Origin: Ricinus communis
Lineage: Eukaryota; Streptophyta; Magnoliopsida; Malpighiales; Euphorbiaceae
NCBI RefSeq assembly: GCF_019578655.1
Contig: NC_063258.1
Location: 19,782,802 to 19,846,801, forward strand
DNA: 64,000 bases
Direction: 5' to 3'
The position numbers and the translations under genes are program-made. Shown piece by piece: positions 11,411 to 22,072 of the stretch (its first letter is position 1; each line of letters begins with the position of its first letter). Under the pieces are notes generated by a model that saw only the letters and a list, made by a program, of their open reading frames with translations, did no database searches and had not been told where the DNA came from.

Positions 11411-12371
11411 ATTTTTGAATACCATTAGATGATTTGGGCAACTTAGGATTTCACCACATCTGGTCAAAAGCCTACCCTCTGTTTCCATTAGTCAGCCAGT
11501 TTGAGCCATAACCTTTTCTTCATAATTTACACCTAATCACAACGTATACACCATTCTTTACATCTGTCTTTCCTTTCACCTTGTATACTGAGTAATTATG
11601 TGTTATTTTTTGGAATCATAGTGCTTAACATTGTTTTTAATTCACTTAATCTTTTCAGTCATTCTTTGATGCTCCTTTCAATCAAAAATTGGATATTCAT
11701 TCTTATTGTTTATGTCAATAACCACAGTACCCCTACATAAGCTGCTGTAATATATATACATAGCATATATCAAAAAAAAAAAGAAGAAAAAAAGAAAAAA
11801 GAATTATTATTACTTACTTTTTAGCTTTTAGCTCTTTTGAATCTAACTCTTGTGAGCATCCTTTACTTGAAATAAGGCTTAATGAATACTTTTATTGTTT
11901 TTAGCACTCAGTTCTTGAAGCATTCAGTTCAATTAAATGCATAATTTTTCAGTATACTTTACACTTCTATCCAAATATTCGTACCTTTACCTCAGCCTCA
12001 TTACAACCCTTGAAAAGACCCTTTGATTTTGGTATTCAATTATTCGCGATAGCGAATATGAGATTTATGAGCAAGCTTATGGTAAACAGGTTTTGTGTAG
12101 CTACATTGAGGGAATTCTCTTATTTACCTATAAACACTGTGAGTGATTTGAGAGCTTCCTGTGAGGCAATGGTTCTTAGTCTTTAATGCTGATTTGTTAT
12201 GTAAGTTGTGTTTCGGGATGATATCATTATAGTTCTTTCTTAAAGGTATATAACTTGTTAGTTACTTAAGTTTCATTCTTTATATATTGAATAGGGTTGA
12301 GTTGTGAACTTTAGCATGGATTCTGAGGGGTGATTGTTGAGTTATTGATTGCTTAAGGACAAGCAAAAGCT
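11411..12371 (+). other. 3' noncoding region of Athila-A
   Basis: No coding frame stands out. The region has an A-rich run at 11770-11800. Parts of 11960-12200 resemble, inverted, the 3' regions at 7860-8060 and 26820-27010 ('ccctttgattttgg' and 'gagcaagcttatggt'). It ends with the conserved string 'ttgcttaaggacaagcaaaag' shared by all Athila copies here, next to the polypurine tract position. The tract itself is lost at the LTR junction. Confidence 0.5.
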
Positions 12372-13242
12372 TAAGTTTGAAGATCAAGACAAGATTTGGG
12401 AGCATTCAAGAGGCAAATTAGGGTTTGATATTTTGAATTGGAAAATTAGAGTTTCTCATCCTACTTGAAAGAGAAGGGTGTACATGCCTTTAATTTACTT
12501 TTATGATTTCAATTCTTATTTTGTGATGCTTATTAGTATGAGTAGCTAAATTGTTGAACCCAATTAGAGTTCCTATGTTTGTGGATTGAACTTAATGTTA
12601 TGAGATTTTGATTGTCAATTCTTGATTCTTCTTGCTTTTATTATCAATGAGAAGTCACTTTATTCATGAGACATTGTGAATGGTAGAATTTAGATTGCTT
12701 ATGTAATTGAGAGATTCATTTAGTAATCGAAAAATTGAATAGCAAGAACTAGTTAATAATCACTTAGAGATAAGGGTGATTGACTAGCTAGATTAAGAAT
12801 TAACAAAGCTTAATAGAGGCGGGTTAAACCGTAATGCTAATCGAATAATCGATCGTTAGGAAGAGATTCCAACTTTAGGTTATTAGGTTTAGGAATTCGG
12901 TTATCTCGAGAGGGAGATCGAATTCAGTTAAGACTTCGTCCATGGGTAATTGCAATTGATAATCAATTTAATCTCTATCTTTACAAAAATCTAATTAACT
13001 TAGGTCCTCTAGGGTTTGCCTTTCCTTCGAGAATTTTCCTAAATCCTTTCAGATAATTTGACATTTAATTACTTGTTTGTCCATAATTATAGAACAACAC
13101 TTTCTTGATTTCTTTAGGTTAAATAACATAAGATGCTACAGTAGGTCTAGGTTCATCCTTTCCCTAGAATACGACCTTGATACTCACCAATTGTGCTAGT
13201 CTGCATAGATAGGTTCACTGCCTTTAGATTGTAGCTACGTAA
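12372..13242 (+). repeat. 3' LTR of Athila-A, 5'-truncated
   Basis: It aligns with 1852-2719 of the 5' LTR. The first ~565 bases, including the CACGG block and TATA box, are missing. The junction 'aagttt|gaagatc' shares a few bases with both partners, as expected of a deletion by short homology. The other end abuts the gypsy pol tail at 13255. Confidence 0.75.
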
Positions 13243-13254
13243 ATAGCTTATTAG

Positions 13255-13425
13255 TTAAATCTTAGCCCAAATATCTTGAATGAGTCCATTAAGAGCCTCC
13301 TTTATGCATTTGGACTTAGATCTTGTAATTGGCCCACATTGAATGTGTAAAGGATCCCTTGAGCTTGGTGTAGGCTTTTGCCCTATGCTTGTGCTTGGAT
13401 CATGAGTTGAGTCTTGAAGCTTGGA
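13255..13425 (-). pseudogene. Gypsy pol C-terminal tail
   Basis: Read on the minus strand it encodes GPITRSKSKCIKEALNGL, then IQDIWAKI and a stop. This is the family's usual pol end. It lies directly next to gag sequence (13430 onward), so protease, RT and integrase have been deleted between them. Confidence 0.65.
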
Positions 13426-13429
13426 GCTT

Positions 13430-14281
13430 TATTATTAACATGGCATCTAGTTTGAAAAATATTATCACATTATACCTCATCTATTTTGGCATGTGCACTC
13501 AAGGCTCTTCGTGCCACCGACATCTCTCCCTTATGGGCATCTCAATATCACTTAAATCCTCAAGTAGTGGCATGTCATCCTCTTCCTTACTCTTAGTCTC
13601 CACTCCAGCATCACTCATTAAAATCAAAGCTCTTTTATTAGGACATTGAGAAGCAATATGTCCTATCCCTAAGCACCAAAAACATTTGATATCCCTTGTT
13701 CTTGAGTTAGGTGTTTCAATCTTAGTTGGAGCTTTACCATTGGACTCCCTTGAGTCTTTTGGCTTCTCTTATCTCGGCCTCTCCTTGACTTCTTTCTTCT
13801 TCTAATTTGGTTTCCATGTGGATGTAGAAGCTGAATTGAATATGTTAATTCTTGAGTTGCCTCTCCACTTTAGTGACCATCTGTACCATATCCTCAAGTT
13901 CCATATAATGGTGCAATTCAATCACATCAGCAATATGTCGGTTTAAGCCATGACAAAACTTAGCCATAGTAGCCTCTCTATCCTCTTCCATATTATCCCT
14001 TATCATGGCTATTTCAATCTTTTTGTGCTAGTCCTCCACACTCTTAGATCCTCGCACAATACTTTGTAATTTCTTATACAAATCTCTATAATATGGAGAA
14101 TGAATAAATCTCTTTTCATGACCTTCTTCATCTCCTCCATATTGAAATCGGCCCTTCACCATTTCTTCACTTGAAAGCACATTTTAGTCCTACCAAACCA
14201 CGGCATAATCAGTAAACTCAACCGCAGCTAGCTTCAGCTTCTTCTCTTCAGAATAATCATGGCAATCAAATAGTAGCTTAA
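13430..14281 (-). pseudogene. Gypsy gag C-terminal half with zinc knuckle
   Basis: The minus strand reads from LLFDCHDYSEEKKLKLAAVE and DYAVVW near the right end down to a complete CCHC knuckle, CFWCLGIGHIASQC (CX2CX4HX4C), near 13690-13650. An acidic linker (DDMPLLEDLSD) follows. Several stops and frame changes interrupt it. It is the continuation of the gag N-terminal part at 15763-16180, from which it is split by a solo LTR. The related copy is at 60879-61920 on the + strand. Confidence 0.7.
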
Positions 14282-15762
14282 TGATGAGCATAGTTTTACA
14301 CATATTTGCTTGCATATTATTGCGTATGTTCTTAGCAATTATTGTGCTTTTATTCCCAGATCACCCGTGTTTTGTATTCTTTTGCATTTTAGGAACATTT
14401 ATAGGACCATCATCGGTGTTTAAGCAATTATAGATCAATACGTGCGGAAACGGACGAGAATTCATCAAGATCGGTCAAGAGCCCGCGTTGCACACATTGA
14501 GCACGGCCTGAGTCAAGGCCGTGCTGACCATCACGGCCTCGACTCTGGCCGTGACCAACCATCGAAACTTGGTCTTCAAAACAATGGTTTGAGCACGGTC
14601 TCCGTAGCCACCACGGCTTACAGCACGGCCCGTGGTGGCCAGCACGGGGAGCAACACGGTCATGGTGAAACCTTAGTTGGTGAGATCCACAGTCTCAGCA
14701 CGGCATGGACTCCGGCCGTGCTGAGTTAAATATATAAGAAAAATTCATTTTTCTTAGAGAGAGGGGAGAAAGAGTGACATAGAGCCTTGGAGGTTGGTTC
14801 GGTTTCTGTACAGTATTGAGTGCAAGAGAGAGTTGCAGTGAGTAAGAATCCCGGAATCACAAGGTTCCGAGTGCAAAACAGTAGTGGAGCAATTCAAGAT
14901 GCAGTTTGGGAGATTAATCAACGTGTAGATCCAGATTTGAAGCTGTTCATCCAATTCGAGAGAAAAGGGTGTACATGTTTTATTTTCATTATTCTTTCAT
15001 TGTAATTGATTTCCTAGATTGTTTTAAACATGAACATGTTTAGCTAGACTGATTTAATCCATTGGGATTTCTTTACTATGTTGGCTTGATATTATATTGT
15101 TGGATTGTTCGAGTTGGTTTTATATTCTTCTTGTTTTCAGTATTAATAAAATAATGCATTATTCATGAGACGTTGTGAATTGTGATGTTTAGATTGCTTT
15201 ATGAGATTGAGAAATCCGTTTGGCAATTGGAATTTTGAATAGCAAGAACTAGTTAATAATCGCTTAGAGATAAGGATAATTAACTAGCCGGATTAAGAAT
15301 TAACAAAGCTTAATAGAGGCGGATTAAAGCTTAATGTTAATCTAAGAATCAATCGTTAGGAAGAGATTCCAACTTTAGGTTATTAGGTTTAGGAATTCGG
15401 TTATCTCGAGAGAGAAACCTAATTCGGTTAAGAATTCGTCCACGGGTAGCATAATTAGACTCACCGATCCTTTATCTTTTGTTTGATTGCGAACTAGTTT
15501 AGATTCCCTTTGGGTTTGTCTTCTTGTCTTGATTATTTCACTTATCAATTACTCCTGCATCTCCCTTAGGACTTAGCTCGTAGTTAATAGTTAGTTTAGA
15601 ATTTATTCATCATCCATTTTAGGTTAATATAACAAAGAACAAAGGAGTAACTCTGGGCTTTCGCTTTCCCGAGGAATACGTCCTTGATACTCGCCATTAG
15701 TGCTAGACTGCATCGATAGGTACACTGCCTTAGATTGTAGCTAACACGAGTAGCACCCATCA
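14282..15762 (+). mobile_element. Solo Athila LTR (B subtype) with 5-bp target duplication
   Basis: A 1481-bp LTR starts TGATGAGCAT and ends GCACCCATCA. It is flanked by perfect CTTAA repeats at 14277-14281 and 15763-15767. Removing the LTR and one CTTAA rejoins the minus-strand gag frame on either side. The sequence is close to the Athila-B LTRs. No internal element sequence remains, so LTR-LTR recombination most likely removed it. Confidence 0.9.
14500..14738 (+). promoter_or_regulatory. CACGG/CCGTG cluster and TATA box of the solo LTR
   Basis: A dense cluster of CACGG and CCGTG words ends about 20 bases before TATATAAG at 14731-14738. The layout is the same as in the Athila-A LTR although the spacer sequence differs. 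Confidence 0.55.
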
Positions 15763-16180
15763 CTTAACCTTCTTCTCCTGTTCAAAATAAAACTCCGGGT
15801 TATTCTTGCCTTGAAACGAAGGGATTATTTTAATTTCGATATTCTCCAAGTTTCCATCTTGCCTTCTAGGTCCTCTTTCATCTTGTCCTCCATAAACTCT
15901 CTAAAATCTATCCCAATCCAAGTTGAAACCTTGCTCCTCTTCTTCGTAGTCATCTCATAGTAATCATCATGATCCGTATGCCTTGACCTCCTTTGCCTAT
16001 TGTGTAGTGCCTAGGCTACCCTCTTTGAGAATTGGACTCCACTCGCTCAAGTATTTCATCCGTGTTGTCAAACCTTAGATTTAGGAATTCTAAGGTCGCT
16101 CGAATAAATTTTATATAGAGTTTGAGATCCACCACTCGTGGCTCATCATCCGAGATCCCTTTATCCTTACTTTGAGACAT
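15763..16180 (-). pseudogene. Gypsy gag N-terminal half
   Basis: It starts at ATG 16180 (MSQSKDKGISDDEPR on the minus strand), with LDLRF-like helical sequence (FLNLRFDNTDEILERVES). After a gap it gives NNPEFYFEQEKKVK, which joins LLFDCHDYSEE on the other side of the solo LTR. The upstream boundary with R1 lies near 16200. Confidence 0.65.
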
Positions 16181-16204
16181 GATTCCAATATGCAAAACAA
16201 AGAT

Positions 16205-16421
16205 CAAAACAAAATCTCACCCACTAGTGAACCTGTGCAGACCCATACTAGCGAAGAAGGTGAAGACCCATACTAGCGAACCTAGACTTATTGCTCATGT
16301 CCTTCATTTCTTTTATGTTCTTTATCTACCCTTGTGTTTAAATCAATTCTATTTGATCCTTATGCTTAGGCATGGAAGAAAAGAAAGACCTTGCGATTTC
16401 TTTCTTTATCGGATTTGAAAT
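16205..16421 (-). repeat. R1 fragment, minus orientation
   Basis: It holds 'gcgaacctagacttattgc', 'cttgtgtttaaatcaatt' and 'ttatcggatttgaaat', R1 landmarks in inverted order. An internal near-duplicate of about 25 bases ('agacccatactagcgaa') occurs at 16238-16281. R1 resumes at 24664 after Athila-C, so this is the target of that insertion. Confidence 0.7.
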
Positions 16422-17896
16422 TGATGGGTGCTACTCGTGTTAGCTACAATCTAAGGCAGTGTACCTATCGATGCAGTCTAGCACTAATGGCGAGTATCAA
16501 GGTCGTATTCCTCGGGAAAGCGAAAGCCCAGAGTTACTCCTTTGTTCTTTGTTATATTAACCTAAAATGGATGATGAATAAATTCTAAACTAACTATTAA
16601 CTACAAGCTAAGTCCTAAGGGAGATGCAAGAGTGATTGATAAATGAAATAATCAAGACAAGAAGAAAAACCCAAAGGGAATCTAAACATAGTTGGCAATC
16701 AAACAAAAGATAAAGGATCGGTGAGTCTAATTATGCTATCCGTGATTTATTCTTAATCAATTCGGTTTCTCTCTTGAGATAACCGAATTCCTAAACCTAA
16801 TAACCTAAAGTTGGAATCTCTTCCTAACGATTGATTCTTAAATTAGCATTAAGCTTTAATCCGCCTCTATTAAGCTTTGTTAATTCTTAATCCGGCTAGT
16901 TAATTATCCTTATCTCTAAGCGATTATTAACCAGTTCTTGGTATTCAAAATTCCAATTGCCAAACGGATTTCTCAATCTCATAAAGCAATCTAAACATCA
17001 CAATTCACAACGTCTCATGAATAATGCATACTCTTATTAATACTGAAAACAAGAAGAATACAAAACCAACTCGAACAATCCAACAATATAATATCAAGCC
17101 AACATAGTAAAGAAATCCCAATGGATTTAATTAATCTAGCTAATCATGTTCATTCTCAAAATATACAAGAATTCAATTACAACAATAAGCAAAGGTAGAG
17201 AAAACCCGATTACACCCTTGGATGAGAGTAAACAGCCCCAAATCCTTTTGCTCCAATTGAATCGATTCTTGTTCCTCTTGCTCGATTTGAAAATCAATCA
17301 ACGAACCTTGCCCAATCTTCGATCCTTCAAGGGAATCCGATTGAAACCTTGATCCAAGTCTCCTTTTCCCTTGGTCTCAGCTCAGAAAACCCTTAGGGAG
17401 AGAAAAATTAGGGTTTTGGGACGTTCTAACCCTAGCCTCTTCTTTTTTTCTCTTCTTTTCATTCTTTTAATAAATACCCCCTGTCACCTCCAACACGGCC
17501 GTGTTCCTGGCCGTGTTCTCAACACGGGATAGTGTTCCTGGCCGTGTTACTCTCTGTGGTCGTGCTCCCTGAAATCTACTTCTTCTTTGATGTCCAACAC
17601 GGCCGTGTTTGTCCCCGTGTTAGTAACACGGCCCATGTTTGTGACCGTGTTGAGAACACGGCCAGTGTTGAAATCAACACGGCCCTGTTCAGCTTCCTCA
17701 TGCTCGTACTTAGCTCGTTTCGGCAGCTTTGACGTCCAATTATGCTCCAATTCTTTCCTTTTCATCCTTTGACCTCTTTTGGACCTAATGCACACAAACA
17801 TATGTATAAGGTGAGTGTTGAGACCAATTCACATCCAAATGTCCATAAAATCAATCTTAAAAACCCCATTTAGATGTGTGTATTTTACGCACATCA
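16422..17896 (-). repeat. 3' LTR of Athila-C
   Basis: A 1475-bp full-length LTR, TGATGTGCGT...CACCCATCA read on the minus strand. Twelve exact CACGG/CCGTG pentamers lie within 17492-17690. On the minus strand they are followed by an AT-rich TATA-like stretch (TATTTATTAAAAG, complement of 17464-17476). Confidence 0.85.
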
Positions 17897-17912
17897 AATA
17901 ACCCCACACTTA
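17897..17912 (-). other. Polypurine tract of Athila-C
   Basis: The plus strand reads AATAACCCCACACTTA, so the minus strand has AGTGTGGGGTTATT directly before the LTR start. This is the expected primer for plus-strand DNA synthesis. The adjacent 'attgcttgtcctcaagcaat' is kept in all Athila copies here. Confidence 0.75.
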
Positions 17913-19320
17913 GCTCATTGCTTGTCCTCAAGCAATCAAAAGTAAAATAAGAAAAATAAACCACTAAGGAACAATACTTAAACTGAAAAACAAGATAGAG
18001 GGTTCCTGCACATATCCTTAATAAGCACAAGTCAAACAAAAAGAAACGAAGCAATCAATTCAAGTATCACAACCAAGATGCCAATAATTCACAAAATACT
18101 ATCTCAAGGAAATTATTCAGAACCATCTCCTCACTAGATTCACTCTAAATCACTCAAAGTGTTTAAAGGGTAGTGTTTAATTGCTCAATGCATCAACTAC
18201 TGCCTTACTTACTATATGCTTGCTCTTAAATCCTACTCCTACCACTTATGGAGAGTCAACAACCATGTCAAGAGGTCTTTATAAAGGTTGTAATGGGGAT
18301 TAGGTAGGGGTAGGTAAATTTGGTCGAGTTGAACCTATGGTGTTCGCAGAATGAATTACATGACTGCACACAAGCCACAAAAATTATAAGGGATAAACAA
18401 TGAACAGTAGTCCAAGGTGGGAAATAGAAATCAAGTCCAAATGTTTGGCTCACTTACTTTCTTTCTTTTCATCACCTTTCCCTCTTATTCTTCTATTTCT
18501 ATATTTTTTTTCTTTTTTTTTTTTTTCATAAGGGAAGAACATTCATATAATAGAGTGAATTTCTTTTTGGATTGAAGTAAGCTGCTACAAGATTCCAAAG
18601 CTATTCCTAAGACAAAAATTCCCAATAAAAACAACTCATGTGCAAAATCATAACCCAAAGCAGAATAAAACTAAGTGGCAATGAAATATGATAGAAAATG
18701 GTGAAAGATGGGGTTATCTACAGAATCAATAAACGAATGAAGGCTATTTGGCTAGAATGAAAAACCTAAGTGCCTCTATCATACCAAAGTGTTAAACTCT
18801 CCTTGTGGCCCTCATAAGCATTACCGAGCAAGTTCTAAAAGTAAAGACAGTACTTAGCACTCTCAAGAAGAACTAAATACAAGCATATAAAGTGTATGCT
18901 TACAATTTAGGCTCAATTTCTCACAAGTGTGCTTTTGAGTAGGTTCCAAACAAAAATCATCAAAACAGAATTAAATAAACCAAAGCAACTTAGTGCAAAA
19001 CTCAAACTAATTATCTTACATTCTTCCGCAAGACTCAACACTATCGGTTTTACCCATTTCAAAAGCAAGTCAACAGTAAGAGCATAGAAACAAAGTGAAA
19101 AATTTTCAAAATTTTACAAAAGAAATTACACAAAGAATAAACAAATAACTGAGATGGAATAAATGAAATGCGATATATACACTAGAAAAGGATGTAAATT
19201 TCATATACAAAATAATAGAACATGAAAGTAAGTATATATTGATATCACCACCCCACACTTGAAGGACACACTGTCCTCAGTGTACAAAATATATGAAATG
19301 AAAAAGGAAAAAGAAACTAT
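17913..19320 (-). other. 3' noncoding region of Athila-C
   Basis: About 1.4 kb of AT-rich sequence without a credible gene, nearly parallel to 7621-8960. It includes a T-rich run at 18500-18530 and 'ccccacacttgaaggacac' at 19250. Conservation among three elements without coding potential suggests a structural or 3' UTR role, which is inference. Confidence 0.55.
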
Positions 19321-19324
19321 CACC

Positions 19325-20888
19325 GCCTGATTATGGCTCCGGGAGTGAAAAGAGGTGCATCACAGTATATCGTGGCGCCGGGCCGGTCCGTGGTGGAGGA
19401 GTGGTTGGTCTCCGAGGATCTAAGTAGTGTCACATGCGAGCCGGTGGATCAGCAGGAGCGGCCAATAGGAGGCTCGTCAGCTGTGTTAAAGGGTGCTCGG
19501 TTGGAGAGGGAGGGCCACCGGTGGATCATCCGCTAGAGGGATGTCAAAATGGCTCGCTCTGGAACCCGGCCTGTGATGTGCAGTGCAAAGTCTGTAGCAA
19601 AATATCATCGAACATGTCATTGGCCATAGAGGCCTCTAACCTACCTCCCTGCTCAATCGGGGCTTGAAGCATAGCCCTCGCCTCTCAAACCGAGCCATCA
19701 TCCGGCTCAAACTTAGCCCCGACTGTGAAAGGTCCCGTTGAAAAGCCTCTTGTCGAATGAAATGCCGCCGCTCTCCGCCAACCTCTCGCACTCTAAGCCG
19801 CAGCTCTCTAAACTCAATTGGGAGACTCCTAAAACAGTCAAGAAGACCCGGAAGGAGTCAAGTAGACGGTCCGGAGGAAGACTCGGAATATCGGAAGAAG
19901 GTGGGACATCCTGTACCATGGGCTCGTGGGGCAGTCGCTCCTCTCCGAGTGCTGCCAAGAGAGCATTCCTCGTCCTATACTCTGGTCCTAGCGGACCGCC
20001 TACGAGTCACCATCCCCATACTAACCATCCGGAAAAGTCCCAACGCTTCCATCACCCCAGCTCGGCCAAATGTGGTATCGCTTCCTCCAAAACTCCTAAG
20101 CTCCTAGCCACCGAGTAATGTAAGTCCCAAAATAGAAAAATGCCTTCTTTGAGTTATTGCAGGCACCGACCGTCTCGGCCAATAAGTACCCCATGTCGAC
20201 AGACCGTGCCGGTGCATGCCGAAAGTATAAACAGTCCGGCCGGGTAACTACACCACCACTATCTCCCCTGCCGTTGATGGTCCTAGCCAAGAATGCATGC
20301 AAGTACCAGCCTCAGTGTTAGACGCTTTGACCGGCCGCATCAGAACCTCAGGTCATCGAAATCTCACCCACATCTCATGCGATATGACACACCGTGCGTG
20401 TGTATACAATGACTATAAACCTCTCCACCGCATCCTCCTCGGTCTCCACAAGCCTAAGTGTACCCCAAACCGTACACTCATCGTGAAAGTCCGCCTTGCT
20501 AGTCCGAAATCGATCGCATCTAGTTGTTGGAAGTCCCGCAACCGGCTTTGCGGAAAGAAAGTGCCGCAAACTCCACAACAACTCCCTATATGTTGGTTCA
20601 ACAATGTCAAAGAAATGTTGAAATGGGGGTGTCTCAAGATATCGCATGACCGCACCGCAAGTCCGACGGTCTCCAAAGGTCGGCTAGTCTATCCTATGCC
20701 CCTTTCCCAAATCTTTGTGCCTCATCGATTGATATCTCCGCTCAAAGGTGGGTTGCCCTTGGAAAAGTAGGAATCGATGGCACAAGTGGTCTAATTTGGC
20801 CTCGAACTAGTCAAGCTGAAGATCGAGAGGAAGAGGAACCATCGGTCCGCCTCCTCTTGTAAACTCCCGATCCTCGTCCGGTGGACAT
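19325..20888 (-). pseudogene. ATHILA ORF-1-like protein of Athila-C, degenerate
   Basis: The likely start is ATG 20888-20886 on the minus strand (MSTGRGSGVYKRRRTDG), five bases after a strong acceptor. The family block HFFDIVEPTYRELLWSL lies in the open stretch 20647-20375, followed by a VWGTLRLVETEEDA-type segment equivalent to LQFGMHLGLWTE in Athila-A. The 3' third includes a Pro-rich open frame (19958-19713). Stops and frameshifts separate the parts. The segment is much richer in G+C than its surroundings, which also creates long chance frames on the + strand at 19333-20770. Confidence 0.65.
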
Positions 20889-20893
20889 GGTAC

Positions 20894-21438
20894 CTGAAAG
20901 GAAACTTTTAGTACTAAGGATCAACAAAATTCTAGCAGCATAACGGCATAAAATGAACAAACCAAACGATTTAACTTGATAAAATTAAACTGCTCAATGT
21001 CCTGCAAAGAAAATTTAATCCACAACACTGCCAACTAATGCTAACCAATTAAATTTGCAATTCATCCATATGGAGTTTACTTCGCCATAATCCATCACAA
21101 GGCAAACCAACATGCTAATATAAAATAGATACAAACAGAGTCGACTATCTATGACAGAGCGTATTGTTTAGCGGCCGACAATAATAATAAAGAGAAAAAT
21201 AAGGAATTAATCACAATCGTAAATAATGGTAGAAAAGAAAAATGGAAAATATGAGCAAGTTAAGTATATAAACTACATTAAAGAAAATAAAAGAAATTCA
21301 AGCACAATTATAAATGTAAATGCATGCACCAAATAATAAAATAAGGAAAAAAACTAAAATAAAATAAAATAATTGAAACATAAAATTCGAACTAATATCA
21401 AAATAAAATAATGGAAAACAAAGTTGGAGGGTACTTAC
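20894..21438 (-). other. Probable intron upstream of ORF-1 (Athila-C)
   Basis: On the minus strand a consensus donor GTAAGT begins at 21438 (context GTCAA|GTAAGTACC). An acceptor CCTTTCAG ends at 20894, giving 545 bases of T-rich sequence between them. The ORF-1 ATG lies 5 bases past the acceptor. The same order of TATA, donor, acceptor and ATG appears in Athila-A. Confidence 0.5.
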
Positions 21439-21548
21439 TTGACAAACGCAATATCCAAAGCCTTCGAGATAAGAAATAAGAAGTGAGAGAGGAGATAATT
21501 GCCAAAATAAGGGGAGAGCAAAAACTTTTTTAAGATTTTGAATGAAGT

Positions 21549-21840
21549 GGTATATATAGGCAGTGTGCGGAACACGCCCGTGTTCGCCAACATGAGCCGT
21601 GTTAATGAACACGGTATGGATATCGGGCCGTGTTAATCGAATAAAAACGTGCTGACTTACCACTTCTCAGAACACGCCCGTGTTACGGACACGGTCTTTG
21701 ACACGGGAACGTGTTGTGGACACGGCAGGGCATAAATTCCCGTGTTAGCTTCTGTGAACGTGTTCAGCTTAGTTTGATTTTCTTCAATCAGAACACGGGC
21801 CGTGTTAATGAACACGGTCTTGAACACGCCCGTGTTTATC
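21549..21840 (-). promoter_or_regulatory. Internal promoter-like block of Athila-C
   Basis: A cluster of ACACGG/CCGTGT words at 21565-21835 is followed, in minus-strand direction, by TATATATA at about 21549-21557. The intron donor lies ~110 bases further on. A candidate acceptor 'ttttgcag|gtgag' sits just upstream of the array near 21892. The block is not a copy of the element's own LTR outside the repeated words. Confidence 0.5.
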
Positions 21841-22072
21841 TCCAGATAATGCAAAAGTGGCGATTCTCAGCACTTTCTCACTCTTTCTCACCTGCAAAAC
21901 CAATAAATCCTCAACTCATACACTCAACATAAATAAAACTTAACAAAAACCAACTATAAACGTAATCAACTAAGTTCACAATGCAAGGGTAAAGTATTCA
22001 AATTGAAAAATAGAATTTGGGGTGCCTCCCAAAAGCGCTTCTTTTTTATGTGATGAGTCTTCTTAGCTGGAC

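Larger units (their letters stand above)
1285..13242 (+). mobile_element. Athila-type Ty3/gypsy element (Athila-A), chimeric and degenerate
   Basis: In order: 5' LTR (1285-2726), tRNA-Asp-like primer site, gag, protease and RT reading right; then an inverted foreign block (6374-9298); then the integrase C-terminus, an internal promoter-like block, an ATHILA ORF-1-like gene, a 3' noncoding region and a truncated 3' LTR. The two outer parts fit one element, because both LTRs are the same subtype, with about one difference per 20-25 bases where compared. RNase H and most of integrase are missing. Coding regions carry many stop codons, so the copy is inactive. Full Athila elements are commonly 10-12 kb, which fits the span. 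Confidence 0.75.

Noticed and set aside
17547..17801. Minus-strand 84-codon frame in the Athila-C LTR
   Set aside because: It encodes only translated CACGG repeats (TGRVLNTVTN-like) and is not kept in the other LTRs.
19333..20302. GC-rich + strand frames as a host gene
   Set aside because: The minus strand of the same stretch carries ORF-1 homology (FFDIVEPTYREL). The + strand frames are products of composition.
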